Shown here in pieces: positions 34,601-49,600 of a stretch of 64,000 bases of DNA (position 1 is the stretch's first letter; every line of letters starts with the position of its first letter). This DNA comes from Takifugu bimaculatus. Its lineage: Eukaryota > Chordata > Actinopteri > Tetraodontiformes > Tetraodontidae. The DNA lies in assembly GCA_004026145.2 (NCBI GenBank), contig CP034986.1, forward strand, positions 15,920,304-15,984,303, given 5' to 3'. The translations under genes and the position numbers were made by a program. Under the pieces are notes generated by a model. The model worked only from the letters and a program-made list of their open reading frames with translations, was not told the origin of the DNA and did no database searches.

Positions 34601-37600
34601 TGTGAGAAGAGACTCAACCAACAAAAGATATTAAAATACAAAAAACTGTACCGTACAAGGGAGCAGGTCTGGTGTAAAAACATGACAGTCGGCTTCGCAA
34701 GAGGCAGAGAACACAACTAAGAATTGAGAATCAAGCTACTGCAGGCTCTGGTTTACTTTCTAATGATTTTATTTAAGCCAAGCACAAAGCTGTTTTGGCC
34801 ATGATCCATTTAGATCCTGAAGAACGATTACAAAGGAAAAGTATTTCTGGCTAATTGCCACAAAATAACAGAAATCATTAAACTACCTCCCGTTTGCTCA
34901 AGGAATACATTTGATAGCACTTTGCTCCTGAGAAAAAGCTGCATTCATTCTTTATTTTCAACCCAATCAATAAGCAACATTCAAATATAAAGAAAAAGCT
35001 CTTAATGGCCTTTTATGAGAAAGAAATGGAATGTAAAGCTGCAGAGTTGCACAGCCATTGCAAAAAAATATACTTACTGGTAGTGGACCCAGGAGGGTCC
35101 CAGTGTCTTCTTAAACTGGGTGAGGCCCACGATATCGATGTAGATGAGCTCAACCACCTTGTCACCCTGGGTGGGGCAACTGGACTTGTTCCCCATGACC
35201 CTGCGCATGATCCTGAGAATTAAAATCAAGACAACACAGTGCAGCGTAAACAACCCATTTGCTAAGGGTACCATCAAGTCCTCTGACACCAGAACTCAGA
35301 AGAACACCGTTAGGAGCCCACATGCTTTACTTCTGAAACATTCTTTGACAAAAGAATCCCACTTCATGTAGAGTTGACCAGTGGTGGACGATCGAATGGT
35401 GCCTGTGTTAACATCAGCACTAAAAGCTGAACATGAGCCTTGGAAAAGAAAATCCACTCATGTCGAACATTGCTGCACATTTGTGCTTCGCAGGTGTCAA
35501 AGGAACAGCATTCTTGCAAACAAGGTCGGTAAACAGTGAAAAATGAAAACCTTTCTAGTGGTAAAGCAAATGTGTCTGATTTCTCCAAGTAGGCTATTTC
35601 CACTCCTCTTTGGTGTCTTATTCTATTCGAATACAAGACAATGTAATGTTCAAATTTGCTCTCACGGATCAATATAGCATGTCTCAATCAGATATTGTTT
35701 ATGATTTAACTCTATTGCCGAAACTCGCCATCCTGCACATGATAAGTGAAGCACAGTGATGTCACCGAGTGTGTTGGGTACTGACTCTTTGAGCTCAGCT
35801 ATTGAGGCTGAAATGCGAACGTCGTGTCCCAGCAGGTACAGCGTGGTTATGAGGTCACTCCACTGGACAAGCTCACCCAGCGGACCCCCGCTGAAGGCAT
35901 TTTCTGCTATTTTGAAGCCAGACTCCTTGGTCAGCAGACCTAAGTGCACCAGGATCTGAGAGAGAGAAAAGAAATAAGTGATTGTATGTTGTGTTACCCT
36001 AGGGGAATTGGCATGTGCTGAAGACACTGATGTGGCTATATATAGTACCATGTTAATACTTAACGACTATGCATGTAAATGAGCTTAAACATGGACAACT
36101 TTTGAAACATTGCCCAATATAATATAAAGAGCCTTAAGGCACACACTCACACACCGATTTCAACGTATAGGAGAGAGCGCTGTGTTGCACAGCAGGAGTA
36201 GGAGGTTATAGCCAGGTCTGTTTGAAGTCATTTTTATTCAATGCTGACAGCCCAAAATGAAAAGCCGAGCAAAATAAAATGTGTGACATTAATGCTTTGT
36301 ATCGTCACCACCGGTGATTACTACGGGAATATAATGAAACTTATGTACAACTTATTCACAAGGTGAATGAAAAGTGTGGGATATATTATTCTGTGACCAG
36401 AGCATCCTTCTAGCTTGCTTAACAACAGAATATCCCATCACTCTTTTTCCACGAGTGCTTCATCCCTGGAGTCTGTCATGTGTGCATTCATCCAAACATC
36501 TTGAAGGTAACAGGTCTATTAACAACACATTTTTTGTCCAGGTTAAATATAAAATATAGAACAACTGGTTGGTCAACTCGCATCAGCCTTATTTACATTA
36601 TCAAAATTTAAATTTCATTGGGTGTTTAAGCCAATATTTAAAACTCAATTTGGTTCAGGGGCTGAAAACAAAATGGACTGAACATGAAGAGAGGAGCTGT
36701 GATGAGGGCGGTGCAGGTTTTGCTGCAAAATGTCACCAAAATGCCACCTGAAAAACAGCATGCAGCCCACCCCTACATGTCTCAGCCTTCTGTCCACCCA
36801 TGGCACAAAGCGCTACAAAGTAAGCCCACCTTCTTTCTTCGGCGCCTGGTCAGGTTCTGCTTGGCAGCCAGTGAGCGGATGGCGCTGACCCACGGCTCGG
36901 CCATGCGTTTGATCCTTAGCATCATCCAGCGGAACTCCTCACGTTGTGACATCACACGGTAAAGCTCCTCGAAGCCGGTCCGGACCTCTGCCTGCACAAG
37001 CCCAAATTCAAGCCATCATTCAGGAATACTTTAAAGCCAACAGCTGTGTGTTGAATATACGATTTAGCTGTTTGATGAAATATCTTAAAAATGCAGAACA
37101 GTTCACATTCTGTACACTCTTTCACCAAAATCTCACCAAGAACTTTAAAAATCTCATTTAAAAATGCAATATTGCACACTGAGCATTCCAAATGGCTCAA
37201 GTGCCAAGTTTTCTTGGAGGACTCTGTAAAACGAGCTGTAGCATGCCGAAGGCTAAAGGATTTAGCCAAACCTGATAAACCTTCTATTTTACCACTCTAA
37301 TAATAATAATGCTAAGGTAGCATTAACTAAGTGTGAGCATAAAGACATAAAAACTGAGCTGAAAGAATATTCAGTCTGCTCAGTTTTTAGAATGTTCTAT
37401 TGAGGGGTAAATGAGCACCTAGTCAACCATATCTACCCAACAAATTCATGAGGGCACAGAAACAAACGTCAGCACACGGAAAGTGTGTGTCTGAGGCCTC
37501 GACAGAAGCCAAGTACATTCCAAATCTGTAAAGTAAACACAGTGAGAAGAAAGCATAAATACTGACACACAAAAGGACCCGAATCAACTCCAGGTCGTCA

Positions 37601-40600
37601 TGGTGAGTCTAAAGAAAGGGCCTTGAATGCTGTACACTTAAAGATATGAAAATTGTCAGTTAATAAAAAAAACCCACAATTAATAGCATGTTCTTAAAAT
37701 ATGGATTCATTTATTTTGCAGATTATACATTACTATTTCAAAAGCTTAGTAGATAAATACATCTAGTTTACGTTAAATAAAAATTTGGCGGCTGATTGAA
37801 TATCTAAACTTTCCATTTGAGATGCAGTAATTAAAGAAAAGAGAAGCAAGTGGAGGGAAAGAGCTACTAAAAGCCAAGACTGAGCCTGGCAGCACCCCCA
37901 GTGCCATCACCAGCCACTAAGGTGGTTGAAACGAGGCTGCTGCATTGCCTGAGCGTTCCTCATCACGACAGGAAATCAGGCCTCTGATGTAAACCTATTA
38001 AAATCTCACAGTTGTGTCCACTGCCATCCCCCCCACCACTGAGCTCTCCGTGCTGCTGATGTATCCCGAGACAATGGTTAAAGACCGCTTAATATTGATT
38101 CACCCCAGCACAGGGACGTGGAGAGGGTGGCGCCTGGGGCAGACACCGGACTGGGCACAGGCCAACTGGCCCCAAAGAAATGCTCTAAGTGGGATTTGAG
38201 TAAGCTGCCGTATTTGTAGGGAAAGGAGATCATTATTCCAGATCTGTCCCGAGGTCCCATAATTCCGGCTTTGGTCGGCAATAAATGCTCACATCATGTT
38301 GACACAGCAGATGAGCCACAGTCGGCTCACTCTTTTCCTGCCTGTTTTTAAAATATCCCACACACACTGCAAGATACACAACCTGACACGTAAATGCCAT
38401 TTGAGTACAGTTTATATGATTAAATATTAAAAGCTATACTCATATTAGCGCAAGTGTTTTGTGAAATTAAATATCCTATTAAATGGCATTTCTGACAGTG
38501 GTGTTACAAGCAGGGAAGAGTGGGACTTAAAATCATGTTTAAAAATTAATGCTAATGGATAAAGCCTCTGTTGCCTCTCACCGACACCCAAATCCACAGC
38601 CATTTTTTTCCTACCTGTAATTCAGTGCAGGCTCAAAAAGCAAAGTTCTCACCTGTCCCCTCCTGTCTACTTCTTCATTTGGGGTCTTTGTCCTCCAGGG
38701 TAGACGAGGGACACCAGTTTTCCACCTAAAAAAAAAAAAAGCCCATTATTACTGGACATCAGAACTCCCGCGGATGCATGTCAGCTCAGGCAAAGCTGAT
38801 AACGGACCTTTTGGGAGACAGAATTTCAAAGTGTGCTGGGATTTACTGACAGGGCTTCAAGCATTTAACTGAGTGACTATTTGCGTGAAGTGCTGCTATT
38901 TTATTTTAGTGCCTGCTGATATGTTTTGGTTGGGGAAAGTACTGGAGCATTCCTTTTGTAGCTGCTCAACTTGGAATAGGAGTTAAAGAGAAAATATGTT
39001 TGGAAGTACAACAGCGTGCTTTTCCAGCAACTGTAAATCACTATTTATAAAAACATTAATAGGAGATATTTCAATAGAGATATTCTCAATTCCAACACCT
39101 GAAACTGATTCTGATACCAAAGACTGATAATGATTCTCGGACCTCGAACTCAGCATATTGTGCAATAAGAACAAAACCATGCAATACATGGGTGTTAACA
39201 GCTGGAACAAGCTCTGACACATTGCCTCCATTACAAGACAGAACCACTGCTAGATGATTCACTCAGACGTTACCGGCCCGTTTGAATATCTGTTCCTTTT
39301 AAAGTCATTTAAATTCATCTGCAACATTTGTGTCAGCAGTTCTAAAACGCGAGGAGCGTGGCGACATGGTGGGTCTAGTTCTTGCTACAAATTGAGCACT
39401 GAAATCCACATTCTTGGGGCAACAAAGACATTTTTGCACGGTGCCGTTTTGGCTGGTTGTCACACGTTCAAAGGCGTGTTTGAGGGGTGAGACATGCTTT
39501 GAAGGCTGGGCTAAGACCAGGGTTTAGGTTAGGATGTGATAGGGTAAGCAGCTGTGGAATGCGTTGTGTCTGTGAAAGTCCTCCCAAAGATTAAAGTACA
39601 AGGATGTATGCGTGATTTGCCAGTGTCAGCAGGTTTAAAATAAAAATACATTCAGAGGAAGAAAGTGCATGGGTGCATTCTCCTTCTCAAATCCCAACAC
39701 CCACACCCCACACACACACACACCCACACACACACACCCACACACACACTGTGTGCAGTCAGCTGAGCCCTGACCTTCTCCTGCTGACGTCCATCATACA
39801 TTACCCTCTCTGGTTTGCTTCTCCACAAGGTTAATGAGCTGGTCAACACGTTTGAATTACACATGGAATCATGTGTGTATTGAAACCCTCCTGTGTGTTT
39901 GTGGTCTTTAGTTTGGGGCCTGACGGCAGCCATTTTTAAGTGGATATTACATGCTCACTGCCTCACCAACCACAAGACTGGAGGCAGAGATCGAGGGCAA
40001 GCGGGGAAAAATGCATTGGTCATGAATCAGTATGGTTCTTCACTGTATCTTCAATGTGATGCTGTTTGTTTATTTATTTCAAGAACTGGGGAGATGGCTA
40101 ATTGATTTTGCTTCTGTCTACCTCACTTCTATTTTAATGCAGAGTGGTCTGAATGTTCTGTGTTCACTGCAATGCTTTCACCTCGTATGCAGTATTCATG
40201 AGCAGGTACTGACCTTTCCATATCTGAAGCACTGAGAGGAATATTTCTTTGCAAAAATAGCCCTCAATCGAGCTCCCAAAGGGAATTTTCTCTCTTAGAT
40301 CTGCATTCAGTAATCAGCATTAAAACCAAGAGCCATCAAGGCTGAAACCTCTCAAGATATTTTTTCCCCTACTGATCTGAGGAATAGAAAATCCTGAAAT
40401 TCCTCCTAAAATCTGATTTAAAAAAGTAATTACAGGCCATATGGCCAGTCCTCGCAAGGAGGAATCATGCAACATTGAAAGTCTCAAAGTGGCCCTTGAA
40501 GGAATACAAGCTTCTATATATTAGTGCTGGTCAATAAAATATGAGTCCTCCATGCTCGTCTGGCCATTTGCTGGGAAGGAAAGCAATTTCACATCTTCCC

Positions 40601-43600
40601 TTCCAAATTTAAAGAAACCCTCTTGCTTGGGCTCAGCCTCCTTTTTCACTCAACCATCATCTCTTCTCCCACAAGGAGGACCCTTAACATGCTCTAATTC
40701 GCTCTCATTAAAACCTGACATGGCATCAGCCTCTCCTTTCATCTTATCCTCAGCGTTTCATTCTAAAGTGATTACTGTCAGGTTACAGGGTTTGCTACTA
40801 CTGAACTTTCTATTTTCATCATCTCGCGCAGTCTAATGCAGTAATCCCAAAGTGCTCCACCCTGGTGCCCGTTGTGCTCCTGATTCCTTAATGTGCACAG
40901 GTTAAATTATTAATTTATGATATGTATCTGTTGCTACAAAGTCTCATTAAAACCGAGGACACACACGACTTCAAATAGTCAAACGGGGGTCACCTCGCTC
41001 AGGTAGATGAAGAAGGAGCAGGTGGAGCCGTCCACGCCATAGTTGGAGTAGCAGGAGTCAGAACGCCACATCTCTTTCATCCACTGGAAGAGGATCATTT
41101 TGAAATAGTGTCACATGGTACATTCTTATCTGAGTGACCACATTCAGCACAGAGATTTTAAATACGGTCATCTGAGGTTTAATTAAACATCCTAAAGACC
41201 AAAGAAAGAAAGAAGAGCATGATAACATGAGAGTGGCTTTAAGCGTGCCAGTGTGCTGAATAAAAAATAAAAAATGAATTACTGCTGATCTACAATCAGC
41301 ATTTGCTATCTGGATCGGTCTGTAATGTGGCTGATAGATGCATACCGGTTTACATTAACATGCTGAAGCTGTGATCATTGAGGCTCCGTAGAATTTCTGT
41401 CTGCATGTGTGTGTGTGGGTGTGTACATCGACACTATGTGTGCACTCAATTAGGCCCAGAAAAACGACCTCTTCTGTCGTTTAGACTCATAAGGTCTGAT
41501 CTGTAACCACATAATGTTGTTTGTTTTGATTACAAAATACAATCTGAGCTCATTTATCGCTTTAAAATCCAACTCTAAAGCCTTTATCAAGAATATATTA
41601 TTCCCTGATGATCGAAACCTGCCTAATACAGCTCTGAATGTATTTCTAGCCCTCCAATTTACGGCCACAATATGTATGAGATGGCTTGTTATTGAGCTTT
41701 CTGCTTTCTGTTTTTAAAGATATCAGGGCGGTACATTATTTACAAGGGTCTATTCTGCACCACTGTTGCCTCGGAAGTACACACCAAGTGGTAAAACTTG
41801 ATGTAATAAAGATAAATATGAGACAATCAAACAGGAAGGTACATGTGCTCAGAGTTTTCCTGTCCTCAGCCACAGCCATCTTAATGTACAACCTGTTTCC
41901 AGCATAAACCAGAATAAAATCAGAAGGTGCTGAAAAGAGCCATCTCTAGAGGTGTCTGTGTGGATGCCATTTACCTTCAGCTTGCCCTCGCAGTGAGGAA
42001 AACCCTCCAACGACGGGAGCTCACACTTCTCCTGGGCTCCATTTAGAAGGTCTGCAGAGACCGAAAAATCAATGGTCAAGTCGAGAAAATTTTCAACAAG
42101 GGGTATCATGCTGAGAGGAGGCAAGCTGAAGCATTCCCCCACAAAATGAAAACAGTATCGGTCATTTCTACAAAAAAATGCTAATTAATGCAGCAATCAC
42201 TCCAAATGCATCATTGCTGTAGAAAACAGTGAGCCGTTAGGCATTAGCAGAGTGATTTGTATTTGCTACAGAATAGTTACGCAACGCCTCGTCTATTCTG
42301 AACAGATACAGCTGATCAATTATGATAGGAAATTCAATCTTTTTCTTCTTTTTGGCAGTATTGTCAGAGCTCACAGTGATTACAGAGCTTTCCAAACAGA
42401 ATGAGTGGCTGACAACACAGCGTGTGTATGACAGTGGGTAGAACTTATTTTCTATCCCCTGGGCAACTTGAATGCTTGGGGAGCAATTTGTAGCATTTTG
42501 CAAAGCAGGAAGATGTTGTTGTTTTTTAGTTAAATTTACCATCTTGCTTTGATTTAGGTGATTATCCTTGTTTGACTCCAGTAACAAAAAACACACAAAA
42601 GTGCAAGAACAATTCTGGATAAATTCCCATATAAGATATACTGATGGATAAAGAAGTATTACATTTAGGAAAAAAATGAGTTTCATTCCTTAAATGCTGA
42701 TAATCAATAAAAAGTACTCATTTTATGTTCGTTAAACCTTCTATGTACTGCTGATATCAACATTTTCAGTTGGAGACTTAAGTACCTCAGTATCTATTAC
42801 AGAACTAAAAATATGAACAAACAAAAAAAGGATACTAACAAGTTACATTTTCCCCTGGATTCTCCTCCTGTGCCACTCTGACTTTGTTAACTTGATTCAC
42901 AAAATATTTGTTTTTCCAAGAAGATAAGGACACCTACAGATAACTATATAACCAATTATCATCTGTCCTATGTGTGTCACCAAGCTACATTAAACAATAA
43001 CAATAACACCCATTTATATATCATAAGCACAGCAGTACTGTAATCACGCTACACCTCCCACGGCTTAAAAAGCAAGTCTAGCAATGACATCTGGATATGG
43101 CTCACTAATCTGCAGCCAAGGATGAGTTTCAGCCAATGCAATCACCTTTAGCTGTGCGACCTAAACTCTATACAGGCTGAAAGCACAACTGAGACCTGTG
43201 CTGAATTAGGCCACGATGACACACACAGATTGAGAAGACTTTTTTTCCAACAGTCAATCTCAAATGCTTTCAACATCACCATCAGATTAACATTCCCGGC
43301 TCGCACGCAGGCTTCCCCTTCATATAATGACCTTTTTGAGATCCCTACTCAGAGACACGTACGTCATCATCACTGACCTTTATTGCCGGGGCATAAATAA
43401 TGCATTATTGGCGCCTGGGCAGAGAAGAAATAAAACCGTAGAACCTTGACACCAGACTGTCATACTGAGTTTGTTAGCAGGTTTTTCAGGTTTCTGGATG
43501 TGTTTATTCTCTGACATGAATGAAGCTACAGTTGCAGCTCTGGGATGTGGGCAGAGTATATATTTTTTTTTTTTTTACAATATTTTCGGCGCGTCTGCAA

Positions 43601-46600
43601 CGAGAAGCAGGTCGCGTATTCCGCTGGGATAGTTTTGCTTTCGCTTTCTCTGTTTCTGTGCTGTCAGAATGAGCCATTTTCAAGATGATCAAGAGCGGTG
43701 ATGAAAGGCAACAGAACGGTGCAAGTAAATACAAAATCAGAGAGATGGAAAGACAACAAGTTTCCTTCACTGCTTTAGTCATTATCCAACAGAGAAGTCA
43801 GACATGCTACGCTCAAATAAAACTGCTAAAATGGGCATTTTTAAACATATGACATCAGCACGCTAAGCACACTGATTTAATCTGAAATCCATTAACATTC
43901 TTCCAATAAAGAATGTTCAACTTTCTGGAGTAAATATATCACACGCTGACATATGCCAAAGTGTATTATTCAAAATGTTCACATCTATCGTCTAGACATA
44001 GCACGCTGTTGTACTTCCAAACATATTATTTTTGACAGCTACGCTTGAGGTTCAGTTCAAAAGGTGCCTGTTGAAAAGCAGTCTGTTCAAATTAAATGCC
44101 AGGATTTAAAGACGACACAACACTGACTGAAGTCACATTCAGACAGCAGCTACAAAAGAACACAACTGTAATATCTGACATCTGATACATTAGATAACTG
44201 TGGCTACAGAGCAACATTAAAAAGTTATTAAGTCTGTTAATTGTGTAGATATCTTTGTTGTATCTTTACTATTTCAATGGCCATATTTTTTGTATTTTAG
44301 TATTTTGATCACAACAATCTAAAAACGGCCTTGAGTAAACACAGATGCCCCCCAAAATTAACCTCAAGTGTGCCTATTGTCTCTGCACATTTTGGCTGAG
44401 AACATGAGGCCCACAAGGCCCTGTCCTGAGCCCCTTTCTACTCCCTTTAATCTACTATACAGCACTTCATAACAGACAGGGGATGTGTGGAGGAGAAGAC
44501 TGTTTACCTTTATGGCCACCAAATGGCCATAAAATGCAGACAAGGTTGTGGTTATGTCACATATCAAAGTCACCAGTCATTCAGCAGTTTTTTTATTAAC
44601 CATAACACGGGGGGCCAAAGCTGACAGACATTTTTTCTCAAGGTTTAATTAAGCAGAGGATGCTGCTGCTGCTGTAATGGCTAAATATAGCTCACATCAA
44701 ATTAGGAAAAAAAAAATACACTCAAGTGCTGCCATTTCAAGTGAAGCTAATCTCAGCTCCATTCATTCAACTCCAAAGATGACGTCAGTCTTTTCAAAGT
44801 CACCCACCTCCATTCCTTACTCACTCAATTTAAAAAGAAAAAAACCCACTACAGTATGAATAAAAACAAAGAGCTCACACTGAGACTGATTAACAGAATT
44901 TTCCAGACCTGCTGCATCCAGGCTTTCAAACAAAAGCTGAGACACATTTACATCGTAAAAGTGGTTTATTTTGTCCATAGTACCATGTCAGAGGAATGTA
45001 AACTGAGACAATTTTCCACATAACCTTTACTCAATAACTACACAAGGAACACCATGTACAAGTAAACAATTGAAGTAAAAAGCCAGGCCAGAAAATAAGT
45101 CATGTGTGTCCAACATTTTAAGTTGTTTGTGTTGATCCAGAGCCTGGAACAAACTCATCCACTGCCATTAGTTACCCAATACAGCTTAAACTGCCTCACA
45201 ATGAGTGAGAATGCACACACAATGCACATTTCCTCTCCTTTTGTGTCCAAAACTGAGGTCATCTGCCATTTGACAACTCCAGGATTAGACTGAGGACATC
45301 TGGTTCATGTTATTCTCTCTCTCCCATTCTGTGCTTCCCCCCATTTCTCCCACTTTCATTTTATGTGTGCTACATAATCACATAAATTATAATAATAATA
45401 TGAAATATGCCAAGACCAAACTGCTAATGGGGAAAGGTTGTGGAAGTTCATAGAAAATCTCACTTTGCATTTTGATAAAGAAACAATAAACCTCCACAAA
45501 CAGTGACTCAAAAATAAAAGCAAAAATGGAAACTGAAGGGTAAGAAGTGCAGCTTTTTGCAAATATGGAATGAGAAGCAGAAGAATCCATGTGCAAGTGT
45601 GTGAGAATCACATCTCTGCAGCAGCTCATCAATTAAACAGGATGCAGCCTGGCTGATGGACAACGCCTCAGCGACAGCAAACAGCTGCGCAGGTGAAAAG
45701 CAGCCGAAAAGAAAACCTGCATTAACGCTGACAGAGCGACTGCATGGAAATAACTGTCCAGGCTGGATCAGACACTGCCAACAACATGTTCACACTTTTG
45801 GAAATGATGTGTGTCACATTATAGGTTCAAGGATGTGACTACTTATGTGCAGCATTATTGGATCCACAGGTTCTGATTGTAACATAAAGATGTGCAGACA
45901 GCACACGTCCAATGAAGTCGTCAAACTTTGCTTTACCGCTCAGGCTGGTGGACTTGCTACCTGAAGGTGCACTGCAAAGAATGTGTTTGGAGCTGGTAAA
46001 AACACACGCTGCCTCTGGTGACACATGATTTTCCACCGTTAAGTTTTGCATTCCAAGTCCAAATGTCCCATCCCCTCCACTTTTCCAGCCGACGCCAACT
46101 TTCCTTCCCCTCGCACCCCCTGTTTTAGTGTTGCAAAGTTGTCCTCTGTTGTTTTTATCTTTTGTGTTTGATGTCATTCGATCATCCATAATGTTCTCCA
46201 TTTGTATTGCATGTGCACTATACAGTCGGAGGATGGTATTAAGCTGTCACTGCAAGGCCACGACTAATGCTCCATTCATAAATTGTGATACCCGGCAAAA
46301 GGTTTAGGTAGATCTGAGAGATATGGCCTAAAATTCATATCATGGTATAAATTCAGCCCCTTCGTGGTGACAGTATATATTGTGATATATACTGTCACTG
46401 TACTGTTATAATGGAAGTGTTTCTGAAAGGGTTATTAACCTCTATTGTGCAGAACTCAAACCTCAGAATTAAAAAAATAGTGCAAATGAACACAAATAAC
46501 ATTGCTGATATTCTGAATAAAGATAGCTGTTTCCTGTAAAGAAGCTGTTTGGGCACACTGTACTTTGGGTGTTGTTGCTGTTGTGATGAGAAGGATTTTA

Positions 46601-49600
46601 TATAAAACTGAGAACAGTTAAAATAAAACCAAATTTCATCAATTTGTTTCAAAATTCCTACAAATGGCTTGACTTAAAGGACTAATTCCAGACAGCTGCT
46701 AGACATATTCTGCCCCATAAACAAAGATAAGCACATCCTCAGTGTGACTCATTTGGCATTTTGGCTCTGCAGTGAAGCTTAATATAAACTGCATGTTTTC
46801 ACCAATCAACCGCACATCCGCCAAAAGCAGAACAGGAAATATTACCTGCCTCACACGCTTCATCTTAATGTGAAGTGTGAATTCATGTGGGCACTCATGA
46901 ACAAGTGTTGGAAATGACAAACCTTTTCATGTCATTTGCAGAGCACAATTGCACTCTAGTCCTACTTTAAAACTTACGGTGGGGGTCTGAACAAAAAAAT
47001 ATAGATCTCTTGTTTACATGTCAGTTAAAAATGTGATGGAATTGATGGGCTTGATAACTGATGAAGCAATGTAAATTTTACTCCGACAGAGTTGGGGCTG
47101 TAGCTGAAACTAGAACAAACCAGACTGTTAAAGAGAAGGACGAGACAATGTAGGACGCAGAGGGAGAGTGCAGAATATAAAGAAGCAGAGCCTTACGGTG
47201 CGCACAGATCAGGGACACAGAAGAGATAAAAACCTGTAATAGTGTAATGATAGAAACCATATTATTTCACATTTGGAGAGACTGCTAATTTAAATAATGA
47301 GGTTCTCACTGAGTAAAATCCTGAAATCCACCCAGAAATTGTATAATGCCTCCAAAATTTCTGAGTAGTTCCCACAAAACAAGCACACGTTTCAACTACA
47401 GAGGGGTTGGGTTAGGACAATGAAAAAAGTGGGGTGCACGTGTCCCAGTCAATGGTGCCGTAGCACAGATGTTATTGTCATCTCACCTCTGTCTTCTTAA
47501 TCAGCTCTATATTCAAGACCCAGCATGGGTGAAGGCTCGGGGAAAAAGAGGAGGGAGGCAACAGTGCAGGAATGAGTGAGCAAAACATGCAGACAAATCA
47601 CATTTACATATGGAAATGCATGAACGCGTGGTGCGTGTGTGCCTCTTGAGTATCTTCATTTTCATGTAATGATACGTTTGTTTACTGCTGCAAATGCTGG
47701 TCCTTCATTGAAAAATAAAAAAGTCAAGAAATGAGAAACTCACACACTCTGATTACAAGTTTTTCAAAAATGCAAGGACGACAGGAAAAAAAAGGAAGCT
47801 TTTGAAAGACATCTGCCCCTCCAGCAGGTTCCTTATATTAGAAGGGCATGGATCGGGAACACCTACAGACACTGTTTTTATTTTAAACTCAGTTTTAGTA
47901 AGGATTAGTTCCAGAAAACCTGTCTGGAGCCAGGCAAAAGTAATATTTTTAGATGGAGGTAGAAAAAAAATCCAATGTAAAAATGGTGCACCAACATCCC
48001 ATAGTAATGATAAACCAAATGAGACAAATGAATCCAGTTCCGCTTCTGCATTCATTTATATCCACTGCGGTTCGATGAGTGTCAGTGTTCATGTGAGAGC
48101 CTGACAGTGTGTGGGAGCTGTCAGCGACTCGCAGCAACTTATTTTCTCCGAGTGGGTTTGTGTGTATTTTATTAGTATTGATCGCCAGGCTGCAGAAGTA
48201 AACAGGCTTTCCAGAATGCAATGGAGCCCAAAGACTTTTTTCAAGTAATTGAAAAAAGGAGTCCGACGAGATACTTTTTTCTTGTTAAAATGACAAAAAT
48301 GGATAACTTTTGTGGAAAAAAGAACTGTTGAGTAGACACTGAATGGACATAAATGAGATGTTTGAGAGGAAAATAATGAACTCGGGCAGACAAGAATCAC
48401 AAGGCAACCAGGACAATCCTTAGCAGAAACCCTGCCCTTGTTCCTCTGTTGACTCCAAAACCTGGGATCTTATATTTCATTGTGAATGTAAACAGAGATA
48501 CAGGCGGATCAATAACTAATGAAGACAAAGGGGTGAAGATGCCCTGAGCCAAACATGCCAGAGAGAGGGGATGCTGCAAGTCAAGCAGAAGTCAATAAGG
48601 AACACTGATATCACAGTGGGGGAGGGGGGGGGCAGCTCATAAAGGAAAGAACACGGAGGAAACAGGGAAACAAGAAGCCAGACCATTCATTACAGCTGAC
48701 TCCAGCCCTAGGTGCTTGTGTGTGTATGCGTGTGTGTGTAGGAGGAGATTACATTTCCATGCCAACACATAAAGCACTGGTGGGGGAAGCTGATTGGCCA
48801 CATCAGCAAGACACGGCAAGGCAAGACGACGCACACTGTAGTGGGACCGAGTCCCATCTGTTTCCTGCTTAGCAGCATCCAGGGGCCAGATCCACTATTT
48901 GTGGCTTAAGAGGCTTCTGAGCTTGTTTTCCTGAATTGATGTAACAGCAACAGAGCTTGAATTGCAAAATGAGAAATCCTTTTTTGACTGTGAGGCACAT
49001 ACAAAGAAGTGTGGCTGATAAGTGCTGACAGAGGGCTACATTTTTGTGAGATGACCACAAACAGATGTGGTGTGCAGACATGTTATTTCACAAGAGCCCA
49101 ACTTTGAGGATGTGAAAATACAAATGTTCTGCTTAGAATTTGACTAATAACTGTATGTTATGCATGAAGTTTTTCGAGACATGAGAATGTCTCACAATAA
49201 GTTCTTCGCAGCACCTATTGTCACAAATAACACAATGGTGGATTCCATTCATTATTTGCTCAATCCGCCAATGCACGGGGGCTCAATTAAATGCCACCAG
49301 TCCCCTTTTCTCTTCTGCAGCTATTTCAGTGTCTTTGCAGCCTTCACAGAGAAGAGGTATACAGCTAAGGGGAGTGTGGTCTCTTGGCTGTTGCTCAGAT
49401 CCATCCTGATAGCAGCCTCTCTGAAAGCCAGGCATGTTCCCTTCACTGTCCTGATTCCTATCTGTGTAATTGACTTTGAGTCGGGGAGAAGCGCTGTCGT
49501 AGAGCTACAGCAGAGCATCCTGCCACCTACTCCAACTGAGATCTTGCGGCGTTCCAACCTCCAGCCCGATGCCAACCAGAACCAGCTGAAGTTGCCAGTG

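Larger units (their letters stand above)
38726..40993 (-). other. mgat5 intron between exons 4 and 5
   Basis: Carries the second copy of a dispersed repeat (about 39448-39620) and an impure CA microsatellite (39695-39749). The T13 tract (A13 on the plus strand, 38728-38740) forms the polypyrimidine tract of exon 5. Confidence 0.55.

Noticed and set aside
35662..36051. Open frame extending on both sides of mgat5 exon 7
   Set aside because: Only 35786-35955 is exon; both edges have clear splice sites and the flanking translation is unlike MGAT5.
38653..38725. Explaining the exon 5 frame break by alternative splice sites
   Set aside because: The frame changes inside the exon, between VENWCP and LPWR, so no choice of acceptor or donor restores both halves.
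42237..42686. 149-codon minus-strand open frame in the mgat5 intron
   Set aside because: AT-rich, low-complexity translation with no family resemblance; the frame lies between well-defined mgat5 exons and is not needed by them.
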